NCBI RefSeq assembly: GCF_003011885.1
Contig: NZ_PXXO01000004.1
Coordinates: forward strand, 1-64,000
Direction of reading: 5' to 3'
Length of the DNA stretch: 64,000 bases
From: Cyanobium usitatum str. Tous
GTDB lineage: Bacteria; Cyanobacteriota; Cyanobacteriia; PCC-6307; Cyanobiaceae
Below are positions 10,529 to 20,076 of this stretch, one piece after another (the first letter of the stretch is position 1; each line of letters starts with the position of its first letter). The notes beneath the pieces were generated by a model that made no database searches, was not told where the DNA came from, and worked only from the letters and a program-made list of their open reading frames with translations. Position numbers and translations under genes: made by a program.

Positions 10529-12523
10529 TTGGAACTGCCGATCGATCATTTCCGGTTGCTCGGAGTCAACCCGACCACGGACTTGCAGTCCCTGTTGCGC
10601 ACCCTGCAGCAACGCATCGACCGGGCGCCAGATCAGGGATTTACCCAGGAAACCCTGATAGCCCGTGAGGAACTACTGCGCGCCAGCGCCGACCTACTCA
10701 GCGACAGCAGCCGGCGCCAGGCCTACGAATCCGACCTGACGGCGCTGGCCGGCAGCGGGCCAACGCTGATGCCCGCCCTTGATGTGCCCACCAGCAAGGA
10801 GGTGGGCGGCCTGCTGCTGTTGCTCGAAGCGGGTCAAGCCTTCGAAAGCTTCGAGCTCGCCTGCCGGGCCCTACAGCCACCTCAGACGCCAGCGCTGGGA
10901 AGCACTCGCGAGGCCGACCTGGCCCTGTTAGCTGGCCTCGCCTGCCTGGCGGCCGCCGTCGACCTGCACCAGCAGCGGCGCTACGAGGCCGCCGCCCAGA
11001 CCCTGCAGCAGGGCCAGCACCTGCTGCAGCGGATGGGCCAATTACCAGCCATTCGCCAGCAACTCAGCGACGAGCTCGATGGTTTGCGGCCCTACCGAGT
11101 GCTGGACCTACTCAGCCGCAACCTCACTGCCCAAACGGAAAGAGCCGAGGGTCTGACCCTGCTTGAAGAGCTGGTGGCCCGCCGGGGCGGACTTGAGGGT
11201 TTCGGTGACCCGAGCATGGGCCCGGAGGAATTTCAAGCCTTTTTTAAGCAGATCCGTGCCTTCCTGACAGTGCAGGAGCAAGTGGATTTGTTCAGTCGCT
11301 GGGCAGAAGCCTCTGCGGCTGCAGATTTTTTGGCGAGCACCGCCCTCACCGCCTCCGGCTTTGCCCAACGCAAGCCCGAGCGCATCGCCGCGGCCCGCGA
11401 GCGGCTGGAGGCCAGCGGTCAAGACGGACTGCAACCGCTGCTGGCCTGCCTGCATCTGCTGCTTGGGCAGGTGGACAAAGCCCGCAGCGCCTTCGAGCAG
11501 GGAGCAACCCCCGAACTGAAGCGCTGGGCGGAGCAGCAAAGCAGCGATTCCCTTGCCCAACTTTGCGCCTACTGCCGCGACTGGTTGGCGCGTGATGTGT
11601 TGCCCGGCTACCGCGATCTGGAGGCTGATCCGGACCTGGAGGCCTACTTCGCCGACCGCGACGTACAGGCCTATGTCGAGCAGCACGACAGCCCCTCAGA
11701 GCGATTGCCAGCGACCACCGAAAACGCCTTTGCCTGGGACATGGGCTCAGCCCCAGTTAGCGCAGCCCCAGCCAGCCCCAGCGGCGGCTTCCCGGAACAG
11801 GAAGACGAAGACGAGCAGTGGGACTGGGACGGGACGTCCTGGCTAGAGAACCTGCGGGAAGCCTGGGATAGCCATGGTCCTGCCTCCTGGATGGAGCGCA
11901 TGCCCCACTGGCAGTGGCAGTGGCAGTGGCCGTCGCGCCGCATAACTACCGGAGTAGCCGTGGCAGCCGGGGTGGCACTGCTTGCCATCGCCTCGTTTGT
12001 GAGGCTGCGCTCTCCCGCCCCCGGCCCGGGCCGCACTCCCATCGCGGTGCAACCGGTCGCCCCACCGGCTGTTCCCATCAAGCCCACCCCTCCCGTTAAG
12101 GCCACCCCTGCCGCCGAGCCCAGCCTGCCCCTGCGGGAGGAAGCGCCGAGTGAAGCCCAGGTGCAGGCCCTGCTCGAAGCATGGCTCGACGCCAAGGCCG
12201 CAATCCTGGCAGGCAAAGACAGTCGCATTCCCCTGGAGGTGCTGGCCCGGCCAAGCCAGCTGGATCGACTCGAATCGGAGCGCGACGCCGACCAGGCCCG
12301 GGGCGAAACCCAGACCATCAGCACCGACATCACCAATCTGGTGATCAACGAGCGAGACGCCAACCGCATCGCCGCCACGGTGGGGCTGAGCTACACCGAT
12401 CAGCGGCTCAACTCCAAGGGGGATCCTCAAGGCGAGCCCAGCAAGATGGAGCTTCGCAACCTCTATGTGTTTGGCCGAGACGGAGGTATCTGGCGCCTGG
12501 TGAGCTTCCAGAAAGCTCCTTGA
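10529..12523 (+). CDS. ftn2: Cell division protein Ftn2/ZipN (ARC6 family)
   Basis: A 664-aa membrane protein. The N-terminus (about 1-70) is J-domain-like ([15 protein letters not shown]...[11 protein letters not shown]) without an obvious HPD motif. A long helical region follows. One membrane segment lies near residues 470-492 ([19 protein letters not shown]), and the C-terminal region ends in an ARC6-like IMS domain (about 535-660). Ftn2/ZipN tethers FtsZ to the membrane and organises the cyanobacterial divisome. The start is TTG, preceded by GGAAGG; no ATG is available nearby. It is divergent from pdhA. Confidence 0.86.
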   Translation: MELPIDHFRLLGVNPTTDLQSLLRTLQQRIDRAPDQGFTQETLIAREELLRASADLLSDSSRRQAYESDLTALAGSGPTLMPALDVPTSKEVGGLLLLLEAGQAFESFELACRALQPPQTPALGSTREADLALLAGLACLAAAVDLHQQRRYEAAAQTLQQGQHLLQRMGQLPAIRQQLSDELDGLRPYRVLDLLSRNLTAQTERAEGLTLLEELVARRGGLEGFGDPSMGPEEFQAFFKQIRAFLTVQEQVDLFSRWAEASAAADFLASTALTASGFAQRKPERIAAARERLEASGQDGLQPLLACLHLLLGQVDKARSAFEQGATPELKRWAEQQSSDSLAQLCAYCRDWLARDVLPGYRDLEADPDLEAYFADRDVQAYVEQHDSPSERLPATTENAFAWDMGSAPVSAAPASPSGGFPEQEDEDEQWDWDGTSWLENLREAWDSHGPASWMERMPHWQWQWQWPSRRITTGVAVAAGVALLAIASFVRLRSPAPGPGRTPIAVQPVAPPAVPIKPTPPVKATPAAEPSLPLREEAPSEAQVQALLEAWLDAKAAILAGKDSRIPLEVLARPSQLDRLESERDADQARGETQTISTDITNLVINERDANRIAATVGLSYTDQRLNSKGDPQGEPSKMELRNLYVFGRDGGIWRLVSFQKAP

Positions 12524-12541
12524 CCAGCCGGACTGGTTTTT
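12523..12541 (+). terminator. Possible weak terminator after ftn2
   Basis: ACCAG and CTGGT form a 5-bp stem around CCGGA, followed by TTTTT. It overlaps the ftn2 stop codon. The short stem makes this a weak candidate. Confidence 0.35.
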
Positions 12542-12598
12542 ACGATCGTTTGAATATGGGGTCTAGGCCCCAACCCCTGGCCCCGGAGTGGCACCGCG

Positions 12599-14068
12599 AT
12601 GTTTGACGAGCTTTCCCAGCGATTTGAAGAGGCGGTTAAGAGCCTGAGAGGGCAGGCCTCGATCACGGAAACCAACGTGGAAGGCGCGCTCAAGCAGGTG
12701 CGTCGAGCCCTGCTGGAGGCGGATGTGAGCCTGCCGGTGGTTCAGGACTTCGTCGAGGAGGTGCGCCGCAAGGCCGTGGGCGCCGAGGTGGTCCGGGGCG
12801 TTAGCCCGGATCAGAAATTTATCCAGCTGGTGCACGAGCAGCTGGTTGAAACCATGGGAGGCGAGAACGCCCCCCTGGCCGCAGGAGGCAAACCCGGCGC
12901 GCCCTCGGTGGTGCTGATGGCCGGCCTGCAGGGCGCCGGCAAAACCACCGCCACCGCCAAGCTCGGCCTGCACCTCAAGGAACAGGGGCGCAAGGCCCTG
13001 CTGGTGGGAGCAGACGTCTACCGACCTGCCGCCATTGAGCAGCTAAAAACCCTGGGCGCCCAAATCGGCGTGGAGGTATTCAGCCTTGGCACCGAAGCCA
13101 AGCCCGAGGACATCGCCGCCGCCGGCATCGCCAAGGCCCGCGAGGAGGGCTTCGACACGGTGCTGGTAGACACCGCTGGCCGACTCCAAATCGACACGTC
13201 GATGATGGAGGAGATGGTGCGGATCCGTCAGGCCGTGCAGCCCGACGAGGTGCTGCTGGTGGTGGATTCGATGATCGGCCAGGAGGCCGCCGATCTAACC
13301 CGGGCCTTCCACGAGCAGGTTGGGATCACAGGAGCCGTGCTCACCAAGCTCGACGGCGACTCCCGCGGCGGTGCCGCCCTTTCGATCCGCAAGGTGAGCG
13401 GTGCGCCGATCAAGTTCATCGGCACCGGCGAGAAGGTAGAGGCTCTCCAGCCCTTCCATCCCGAGCGGATGGCAAGCCGCATCCTCGGCATGGGCGACGT
13501 GCTCACCCTGGTGGAGAAGGCCACCAAGGAGGTGGAGCTGGCCGACGTGGCCCGCATGCAGCAAAAACTCCAGGAAGCCAGTTTCGACTTCTCCGACTTT
13601 CTGCAGCAGATGCGCATGATCCGGCGCATGGGCTCCCTGGGCGGGCTGATGAAGCTGATCCCGGGCATGAACAAAATTGACGACGGCATGCTCAAGCAAG
13701 GCGAGGTGCAGCTCAAGAAGATCGAGGCGATGATTGGCTCAATGACAGAGATCGAGCGCCAGCAACCGGAGCTGCTGGCCTCCCAACCCTCAAGAAGGCG
13801 CCGCATCGCCTCTGGCTGCGGCCACAGCTCGGCCGAGGTGGACAAGGTGCTGGCCGATTTCCAGAAGATGCGCGGCTTCATGCAGCAGATGACCCGCGGC
13901 GGCGGCATGCCCGGCATGCCAGGGATGGGGGGTATGCCTGGAATGCCAGGGATGCCCGGCATGCCTGGACCCATGGGTGGCGGTGGCGGTGGCGGTCGCA
14001 GTGGCAGTGGGGCGGGGCAAAGAGTTGCCAAGCCCGCCAAGAAGCGCAAGGGATTCGGCCAGCTGTGA
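12599..14068 (+). CDS. ffh: Signal recognition particle GTPase Ffh
   Basis: Ffh with 4.5S RNA delivers nascent membrane proteins to FtsY. The N domain (about 1-95) carries LLEADVSLPVVQ. The G domain has GLQGAGKTTATAKLG, DTAGRLQIDTS and TKLDGDSRGGAAL. The methionine-rich M domain (about 320-440) binds RNA and signal peptides. The C-terminus is a run of GMPG-type repeats followed by a glycine and basic tail. Length 489 aa is normal for cyanobacteria. An SD-like GGAG lies about 10 bases before the ATG. It heads ffh-rpsP-phoH, a shortened version of the common ffh-rpsP-trmD order (trmD is at 21903). Confidence 0.97.
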   Translation: MFDELSQRFEEAVKSLRGQASITETNVEGALKQVRRALLEADVSLPVVQDFVEEVRRKAVGAEVVRGVSPDQKFIQLVHEQLVETMGGENAPLAAGGKPGAPSVVLMAGLQGAGKTTATAKLGLHLKEQGRKALLVGADVYRPAAIEQLKTLGAQIGVEVFSLGTEAKPEDIAAAGIAKAREEGFDTVLVDTAGRLQIDTSMMEEMVRIRQAVQPDEVLLVVDSMIGQEAADLTRAFHEQVGITGAVLTKLDGDSRGGAALSIRKVSGAPIKFIGTGEKVEALQPFHPERMASRILGMGDVLTLVEKATKEVELADVARMQQKLQEASFDFSDFLQQMRMIRRMGSLGGLMKLIPGMNKIDDGMLKQGEVQLKKIEAMIGSMTEIERQQPELLASQPSRRRRIASGCGHSSAEVDKVLADFQKMRGFMQQMTRGGGMPGMPGMGGMPGMPGMPGMPGPMGGGGGGGRSGSGAGQRVAKPAKKRKGFGQL

Positions 14069-14117
14069 GCACCCGACGGGGTACATTGCTTGTTTGGACA
14101 CCTAGCGCAAGGCCACG

Positions 14118-14564
14118 ATGATCAAGCTCCGCCTGAAGCGGTTTGGAAAGAAGCGGGAAGCGAGTTTCCGCCTTGTGGCCACTAACAGCACCTCTCGCCG
14201 CGACGGACGTCCGCTTGAGGAGCTGGGCTTCTACAACCCCCGTACCAAAGAGACCCGTCTCGACACCGAGGCGATCCGCACTCGCCTGGGCCAGGGGGCC
14301 CAACCCACCGACACGGTGCGCTCCTTGCTGGAGAAGGGTGGTCTGATCGAGAAGACAGTGCGCCCCGCCGAGGTAGTTGGCAAGCAGAAGCAGGCTGATG
14401 CCCGCGAAGCTGCAGCCAAGCAGGCTGCCAAGGAAGCAGCTGAGGCCAAGGCTGCCGAAGCTGCTGCTGCCGCCGAAGCCAAAGCAGCTGCCGAAGCTGC
14501 TGCTGCTGAAGCCGCCAGTGCCGACGAAGCAACTACGGAAGCCGCCGCTACCGCCGAAGCTTGA
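14118..14564 (+). CDS. rpsP: 30S ribosomal protein S16 with long Ala/Glu-rich tail
   Basis: Residues 1-85 are standard S16 ([19 protein letters not shown], then [13 protein letters not shown]), a primary 16S rRNA-binding protein. Residues from about 90 to 148 form a repetitive, acidic tail of alanine, glutamate and lysine that is predicted to be helical or disordered. S16 in many bacteria is about 80-90 aa, so the tail nearly doubles the length; similar tails occur in cyanobacteria. Its stop lies next to the phoH start. Confidence 0.97.
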   Translation: MIKLRLKRFGKKREASFRLVATNSTSRRDGRPLEELGFYNPRTKETRLDTEAIRTRLGQGAQPTDTVRSLLEKGGLIEKTVRPAEVVGKQKQADAREAAAKQAAKEAAEAKAAEAAAAAEAKAAAEAAAAEAASADEATTEAAATAEA

Positions 14565-14575
14565 GCTTTCGCCCC

Positions 14576-15607
14576 ATGGCAGAGCCAAAGGGGCCCACAA
14601 GCTTTGCCATTCCCCTGCCCAATCCTGCCGCGGCTCTAGCCCTGGCAGGTGACGCCGAATCATCCACCCTGCACCAACTCGAAGCCCTCACCGGAGCTTC
14701 GCTAGTGCTGCGGGGGCTGGATTTGGTCATTCAGGCACCTCCTAGCCAGATGGAGAGAGCTGCGGCGTTGGTGGAATTGCTTCGCCCCCTGTGGCAGGAA
14801 GGCCAAGCCATCACCCAAGTGGATGTGCGGGTAGCCCTGCAGGCCCTCGACACCGGCAGGAGCGCGGAGCATCAGCAAATGGGGCGCCAAGTGCTGGCCC
14901 GCAGCCAGAGTGGCAAATTGCTGCGCCCGCGCACCCTGCGCCAGCAGTCCTATGTGGAAGCTATGGAGCACCACGACCTCACCATTGCCCTCGGCCCGGC
15001 GGGCACTGGCAAAACCTTTCTGGCCGCCGTTCAGGCGGTGCGCATGCTCACCGAGCGCAAGGTCGAGCGGTTGGTGCTCACTCGCCCGGCGGTTGAGGCG
15101 GGCGAACGGCTCGGGTTTTTACCAGGCGATCTTCAGCAGAAAGTTGATCCCTACCTGCGCCCCCTCTACGACGCCCTGCACGCCCTGCTTGGCGCCGAGC
15201 GCACCGGTGCCCTGCTGGAAAAAGGGGTGATTGAAGTGGCCCCTCTTGCTTACATGCGTGGCCGCACCCTGGCCGACGCCTTTGTGATCCTCGACGAAGC
15301 CCAAAACACCACCACCGCCCAGATGCGGATGGTGCTTACCCGGCTGGGGGAACACTCCCGCATGGTGGTAACTGGCGATCCCACCCAGGTGGACCTGCCC
15401 TATGGGGTAAAGAGCGGCCTGCAGGAAGCTGCCCAGGTGCTGCAGGGGGTGGAGGGGGTGGCGATCTGCGAGCTCACCGCGGCTGACGTGGTGCGCCACC
15501 CGCTAGTGCAGCGGCTGGTGGAGGCCTATGCCGATCGCGATGCCACCAAGCTGGCGCCTGCCGTTAAAAGGCAATTCGGTAGCCCGTGCAGTGAGCCTGA
15601 GCCATGA
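14576..15607 (+). CDS. phoH: PhoH-like ATPase
   Basis: A 343-aa protein. The N-terminal KH-like part is followed by an ATPase core with Walker A ALGPAGTGKTFLAAVQAV, Walker B FVILDEAQNTT and the GDPTQVDLP sensor. PhoH/YbeZ proteins are ATP-binding and are linked to RNA processing and ribosome maturation through the partner YbeY. An in-frame TTG at 14561 overlaps the rpsP stop; I prefer the ATG at 14576. The 3' end overlaps the next gene by ATGA. Confidence 0.9.
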   Translation: MAEPKGPTSFAIPLPNPAAALALAGDAESSTLHQLEALTGASLVLRGLDLVIQAPPSQMERAAALVELLRPLWQEGQAITQVDVRVALQALDTGRSAEHQQMGRQVLARSQSGKLLRPRTLRQQSYVEAMEHHDLTIALGPAGTGKTFLAAVQAVRMLTERKVERLVLTRPAVEAGERLGFLPGDLQQKVDPYLRPLYDALHALLGAERTGALLEKGVIEVAPLAYMRGRTLADAFVILDEAQNTTTAQMRMVLTRLGEHSRMVVTGDPTQVDLPYGVKSGLQEAAQVLQGVEGVAICELTAADVVRHPLVQRLVEAYADRDATKLAPAVKRQFGSPCSEPEP

Positions 15608-16110
15608 ACAAGGCAGAGCGCCTGCGCATCCCCGCCGAAATCGCCATAGCGGCGTTGGTGGCTTACTTGCTCGGCTACTGGTTCACAAATCTGTTCCCGG
15701 GCTACCTACCCAAGATCGGCGGGCTTTGGTCGGCGATCTCCGCGATCGTGGTAACCCAGGCCACCCGCAGGGAGACAACCTCCTCAGCCTCGCTGCGAAT
15801 TTTGGGTTCAGCCATAGGCGCCGGCACCAGTGCCATCTACCTGACGCTGCTTCCCTTTCACCCCCTGGGCATGGCCGTGGCAATCTTCGCCACAGTTGCG
15901 CTCTGCGCAGCGATCAATGTGCCCAGCCATGGCCGCCTCGCAGCGATCACCGTGATCGTTGTGATGGTCACCGGCAGCCTGGATCCGAAGCTGAGTCCGG
16001 GGCTAAATGCCCTGCTGCGCTTGGCTGAATCATTCATCGGCACCGGCGTTGCGGTGCTCGCGGCGGGGCTCTGGCCTGGCTCAAACAACCAGGTCGGTGG
16101 CGATTCCTGA
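15604..16110 (+). CDS. FUSC/aromatic acid exporter-like membrane protein
   Basis: A 168-aa protein with four to six hydrophobic segments (for example IAIAALVAYLLGYWF, ILGSAIGAGTSAIYL, ITVIVVMVTGSL). The pattern WSAISAIVVTQATRRETTSSA plus GSAIGAGT is typical of the N-terminal membrane half of FUSC/ArAE-type exporters, but the cytoplasmic half is missing. Substrate is unknown. It is coupled to phoH by ATGA. Confidence 0.7.
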   Translation: MNKAERLRIPAEIAIAALVAYLLGYWFTNLFPGYLPKIGGLWSAISAIVVTQATRRETTSSASLRILGSAIGAGTSAIYLTLLPFHPLGMAVAIFATVALCAAINVPSHGRLAAITVIVVMVTGSLDPKLSPGLNALLRLAESFIGTGVAVLAAGLWPGSNNQVGGDS

Positions 16111-16182
16111 AGCCCAGGCGCCAAACCTGTGCCCAATCCCGATAGGGAGATCCGCACCAACGGCAGCCAGCAGGGCCTCCCG

Positions 16183-16211
16183 TTGCCTGCAGATCACTGG
16201 CAGGATATAGA
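16183..16211 (+). promoter_or_regulatory. Candidate sigma-70 promoter for the BI-1 gene
   Basis: TTGCCT (16183-16188) and TATAGA (16206-16211) are separated by 17 bases and lie about 24 bases upstream of the ATG at 16235. Support is from sequence pattern only. Confidence 0.42.
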
Positions 16212-16234
16212 AACTTCGAAACCACTGGTGCGCC

Positions 16235-16972
16235 ATGCCGGCCAGCAGCAATTTTCAACAGGCCATTCGTGAGGCCCAATCAAGCGCCCTAGTGGGCCCC
16301 AATGTGGTCAACAAGGCCCTGCCCTATGTGGGCGGCGGCATGGTGCTCACCGCCGGTGGGGTGATGGGAGGCCTGGCCCTGATGGCCAGCAGCCCAGCCT
16401 TGTTCATGCCCCTGTTCTGGGTGGCCCTGATCGGCAACTTCATCCTGTTCTTCGTGGCCCAGAATGTGGCCCTGAAGGGCAACAACAACACTGCCCTGCC
16501 GCTGCTGACGGCCTACAGCCTGATCACCGGCTTCACCCTCAGTGGCATCGTTGCCTACGCCGTAAGTGCCGCTGGTGTAGGCGCCATAGGCACTGCCACC
16601 CTGGCTACGGGCATCACCTTTGTGGTGGCCTCAGTGGTGGGTCGCCGCATGAGCGACAACATCGGCCAAGCCCTGAGCGGCGTAGTGGGTCTGGGCATCC
16701 TCGGCCTGCTGATCGCCATGGTCGTGCAGATCATCGGTGGCATTTTTGCCCCAGGCGTTTTCAGCGGCGGCACCTTCGAACTGCTGATTGCAGGCTTCGG
16801 CACGGTGCTGTTCGTAGGCGCAGCCTTCGTCGACTTCTACACGATGCCTCGCACCTACAGCGACGACCAATATTTGGCCGGCGCTTTGGGGATGTATCTC
16901 ACCTACATCAACCTATTTATCTTCATCCTGCGCCTGATCATTGCCCTCCAGGGCGGCGGCCGCCGCGACTGA
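16235..16972 (+). CDS. Bax inhibitor-1/YccA family membrane protein
   Basis: A 245-aa polytopic protein with about seven hydrophobic segments. LPLLTAYSLITGFTLSG, GTATLATGITFVVASVVG and FVDFYTMPRTYSDDQYL followed by GMYLTYINLFIFILRL match the BI-1/YccA (TMBIM) family. Bacterial members act as pH-sensitive calcium leak channels or modulate FtsH in the inner membrane. It has its own candidate promoter and a strong terminator. Confidence 0.85.
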   Translation: MPASSNFQQAIREAQSSALVGPNVVNKALPYVGGGMVLTAGGVMGGLALMASSPALFMPLFWVALIGNFILFFVAQNVALKGNNNTALPLLTAYSLITGFTLSGIVAYAVSAAGVGAIGTATLATGITFVVASVVGRRMSDNIGQALSGVVGLGILGLLIAMVVQIIGGIFAPGVFSGGTFELLIAGFGTVLFVGAAFVDFYTMPRTYSDDQYLAGALGMYLTYINLFIFILRLIIALQGGGRRD

Positions 16973-16991
16973 GCTTCAATCCAGCAACTTC

Positions 16992-17017
16992 AGCGCCCCC
17001 AAAGGGGCGCTTTTTTT
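16992..17017 (+). terminator. Rho-independent terminator of the BI-1 gene
   Basis: AGCGCCCC pairs with GGGGCGCT around CAAA (eight pairs) and is followed by a seven-T run. The end of the T run forms the TAA stop of the convergent hydrolase gene. Confidence 0.87.
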
Positions 17018-18569
17018 ATGGCTGAGCCTGTGGCTTGGGCGTTGGCTTGGGCAACGCCGATGTCACGTCCCGCAGCGGATGGGTTGCACTGCCCCAACCA
17101 GCAAGCGGCAATTCAGGCGGGTTACCTGGGCTTAAGCGAGCAGCAGAGTTAAACCAAGCCAGCAGCAGGGCCCGCAAGGCCCCCCCGGACTCGCCCCTGG
17201 GCGAACGCAAATTGAAGTGATCGGCATTCTCAGCCAGCACCAGGCGATGGCCACTGGCGCCGCCCCGGGTGGCCCTGGCCATGGGCTCGATCGCCTCGGG
17301 CCCGGGCGGAACCACCCAGTCGCGGCTACCGCTGATCACCAGCACCTTCGCCTTCATGCTGCCGGCGGAATCGACATCAAATAGCAAGCGCATCGGCGGA
17401 CTTACCGCAATGGCAGCAGCCACCCGGGGGTCTACCAGAGCGGCACTATCCGCCGAACCAACGAAGTTGCACTGCAGTATCCAGCTGAGATTGCGGGAGG
17501 GGTCGCGCACCTCATCGCAAAGCTGCTGAAGTTTGGTGGTGATGGGCCGGGCCCCAGCCAGCTGCAACGCAGTGGTCGCTCCCCAGGAATGGCCTGCCAC
17601 CAGCACCGCCTGGGTGTTCACCGGTCGGCGCAAGGCGAGCCGCCCCTGGGCGGCGGCATCGATCACGGCCGACACATCTTTTGGCCGCAGGGCCAGCTCA
17701 GACGGACTAGGAGGCGGCTGCTTGCCGGCCAGCATGGCTCGCTGCTGGCTTTGATCGCTGCCTGGGTGGCGGGGCAGCACCACGGTGTAGCCATGGCTAG
17801 CCAGGTGGGCTGCCCAGCCCTCGAAGTTGCTGGGGTCATCCCAAAGCCCGTGGGAAATCACCACCAGTCGATTTGGCGCCGCTCCAGATCCGGTTGGCTC
17901 GAGCACCACCAGAGCCAACGGCTCCGGGCGATGGCCAACGACGATTTTTAATTCCTGGCGGGCAACAGACTGCCGCCCTGGCTCCTGCAGTGGTCCAGCA
18001 CTGCCCACAGCCGGGATGGATGCAATCAGCTTTTCAGCCGAGCGGCGTTGGTCTCGAAACCGCTGAATTGAAAATCCCAACCGGCCCAGCTCCACCGTGA
18101 CGCTCTGGCCTGGTAGCTGCTCGATCACATCCAGCAGGGTGATGCCCCCCTTAGCGGCAGACCGCTCCATGGCTTGCTCAAACTGAGCCGGATCGAGGGG
18201 ATCAGGCAAGCCATCGATATCGCCTAGGGCCCCCACCAACAGCAGCACCTGATCAAGCAGCGGTGAACCCTGGGCCTTGCGAATAACCGCCTTGGCATCA
18301 AAGGGCAGGTTTGAGTTCACCACAGCCTTAAGCCTGCGGCCAATCTCGCCTCGGGTGGCACGGTCGAGCTCGGCCAGATCGCTGTCGCCGGCAATCAATG
18401 CTTCCGGACTGCGCAATTCAGCGACCCTGATGCTGAAGTCTGTCTCGAGCAGGGGCAGGCGCAAATTGATGGTTTCAATCGCCCTGGCCGGCGCCGAGCC
18501 CAGCAGGGCGGCGGCACCGATTCCCGTGGCAAGAATGGATAAAGCCCGGAATCTGAAGGGGCGATTCAT
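17016..18569 (-). CDS. Secreted alpha/beta hydrolase with DUF1400 N-terminal region
   Basis: A 517-aa protein with a signal peptide (AALLGSAPARA). Residues 30-200 resemble the cyanobacterial DUF1400 domain (IETINLRLPLLETDFSIRV). The hydrolase domain has VVISHGLWDDP as oxyanion region, the nucleophile elbow AGHSWGATTALQL, an aspartate near VISGSRDWVVPPG, and a histidine in ENADHFNL. This is a full Ser-Asp-His set, so it is probably an active lipase/esterase-like enzyme in the periplasm. Substrate unknown. Its stop codon lies in the T run of the opposing gene's terminator. Confidence 0.82.
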   Translation of the reverse strand: MNRPFRFRALSILATGIGAAALLGSAPARAIETINLRLPLLETDFSIRVAELRSPEALIAGDSDLAELDRATRGEIGRRLKAVVNSNLPFDAKAVIRKAQGSPLLDQVLLLVGALGDIDGLPDPLDPAQFEQAMERSAAKGGITLLDVIEQLPGQSVTVELGRLGFSIQRFRDQRRSAEKLIASIPAVGSAGPLQEPGRQSVARQELKIVVGHRPEPLALVVLEPTGSGAAPNRLVVISHGLWDDPSNFEGWAAHLASHGYTVVLPRHPGSDQSQQRAMLAGKQPPPSPSELALRPKDVSAVIDAAAQGRLALRRPVNTQAVLVAGHSWGATTALQLAGARPITTKLQQLCDEVRDPSRNLSWILQCNFVGSADSAALVDPRVAAAIAVSPPMRLLFDVDSAGSMKAKVLVISGSRDWVVPPGPEAIEPMARATRGGASGHRLVLAENADHFNLRSPRGESGGALRALLLAWFNSAARLSPGNPPELPLAGWGSATHPLRDVTSALPKPTPKPQAQP

Positions 18570-18612
18570 GGGCAGAAGCGACGGCGGGGCAATCCAGTCA
18601 TCTTGGCCCGTT

Positions 18613-19137
18613 TCAAGCCTCAGCCACCGCCTCGACTGCAGCGGCGATCGAGCTCCGCTGCTCGGCGTCGTAGCCCCAGCGATCTAGGAAGGCGACGTCT
18701 TCTCCCTGCCCGGCGGTAGCCGCCAGCAGGATTTCCAGCCGCTCCTTAACGGCCTGAGGCTCAAGGCTCCGCAGCAGTTCGGTGCAGCGGGCTTGCACCC
18801 GCTCCGAAGCCCCCTGCTGGCTGGAATCGCCAGCACGTTGATGGTGCAGGGCCATCGCCGTACTCATGGCCAGGTTGCGGGCCGAGAGATCGACGACGCC
18901 CTCGCCTGCCAGCCGCAGCTGGAGCAGCAGGGTTTCGGGCAGGCGGTCCATCAGCGGGCAGTCGCCGGCCAGGCTCACAACAAAAAAGCCCCGGGCACCA
19001 TCGCGGCTAGCCACCAGCTCAGCCACCCGGTCGGCAAGTACTTCATCACTGAGTTCGCCGTGCTCCCACAACTCCAGCCACTGGGCCGTGATCTCCATGG
19101 CCTGCTGAAAGGTGGGTTGGCGAGGAGCTGGGGTCAT
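18613..19137 (-). CDS. Conserved cyanobacterial hypothetical protein
   Basis: A 174-aa, acidic, mainly helical protein with no membrane segment, starting MTPAPRQPTFQQAMEITAQW. The segment ELVASRDGARGFFVVSLAGD suggests a structured core. I do not recognise a function. The ATG at 19137 is chosen over one 46 codons upstream, whose extra residues read antisense through the neighbour's start. It is divergent from the acetolactate decarboxylase gene with 79 bases between. Confidence 0.65.
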   Translation of the reverse strand: MTPAPRQPTFQQAMEITAQWLELWEHGELSDEVLADRVAELVASRDGARGFFVVSLAGDCPLMDRLPETLLLQLRLAGEGVVDLSARNLAMSTAMALHHQRAGDSSQQGASERVQARCTELLRSLEPQAVKERLEILLAATAGQGEDVAFLDRWGYDAEQRSSIAAAVEAVAEA

Positions 19138-19216
19138 CGCTGTAGACACAAGTTGCACACCAAAGCAGCCTATGGGCGTTCGCCGCCCCGCTTCGATGTC
19201 CTGCCGCCGCCACACG

Positions 19217-20050
19217 ATGGAGCTGCACTTGCCCGAGGGACACCGCCGGGCCCTGGAGGCGCATTGCCGTCGCACGGGCGAAAGCGCCAGCCACGTGCTG
19301 CGAGCGGCTCTGAGCGACTATCTCGACCTGGAGCACCACACCCTCTGGCAGTTGTCCACCTCCACGGCCGTGGTGGAAGGGGTGTCCCAGGGCTGCCTGC
19401 GGGTAGGCGAGCTGGCCCGGCATGGCGATTTCGGCCTGGGCACCTTCGATCACCTAGATGGCGAAGGGGTGCTGCTGGAGGGCGAATGCTGGCAAGCCCG
19501 GGCCGATGGTTCCCTCAGCCGAGCCCCCGACGAGGAACTGACGCCCTTTTTTGTGGTGACCCATTTCCACAGCGACCAGCAGCACCAGTTCGAGCAGGTG
19601 ACCAGCTGGGCAGACCTTTGCAACCGCCTCGACGCGTTGCGACCGAGCGACAACCTCTTCATGGCCATCCGCGTGCGCGGCATGCTGGACCGCATCGAGG
19701 TGCGAACCGTCAGCGCCGTGGAGACCGGCACGGAACTGGAGGCAGCCGCCGCAGTCCAGACCGTGTTCGACCACCACAACCTCAGCGGCACCCTGGTGGG
19801 CTTCTGGTCGCCGAGTTACGTCAGCAGCCTGAATATCCCTGGCTATCACTTCCATTTCCTCAGCGACGATCGCCATTGCGGAGGCCATGTGCTCGAGAAC
19901 GGCGCCGTGAAAGCGGGCCAGTTGACCGTGGATCTGCACCTGGAATCCGAGCTGCGGGTGGCCCTGCCCCAGACGCGCGACTTCCTCGAGGCTGACCTCA
20001 GCCGGGATCCCAGCGAAGCCCTGGCCCGGGCAGAAGCCAAATCCTTCTAA
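19217..20050 (+). CDS. budA: Alpha-acetolactate decarboxylase with extra N-terminal RHH-like segment
   Basis: The core (about residues 40-275) matches BudA: LWQLSTSTAVVEGVSQG, then LGTFDHLDGEGVLLEG, and the zinc site PGYHFHFLSDDRHCGGHVL with three histidines. BudA converts 2-acetolactate to acetoin. The first 38 residues, MELHLPEGHRRALEAHC then GESASHVLRAALSDYLD, look like a ribbon-helix-helix strand plus two helices, a DNA-binding fold not normally part of BudA (usually about 240-260 aa; here 277). The ATG at 19217 is chosen because it starts this segment cleanly; starts further upstream add unstructured residues. No acetolactate synthase gene is nearby. Confidence 0.86.
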   Translation: MELHLPEGHRRALEAHCRRTGESASHVLRAALSDYLDLEHHTLWQLSTSTAVVEGVSQGCLRVGELARHGDFGLGTFDHLDGEGVLLEGECWQARADGSLSRAPDEELTPFFVVTHFHSDQQHQFEQVTSWADLCNRLDALRPSDNLFMAIRVRGMLDRIEVRTVSAVETGTELEAAAAVQTVFDHHNLSGTLVGFWSPSYVSSLNIPGYHFHFLSDDRHCGGHVLENGAVKAGQLTVDLHLESELRVALPQTRDFLEADLSRDPSEALARAEAKSF

Positions 20051-20076
20051 GGCCTGCCGGCTGCCAGGCTGGTGAT

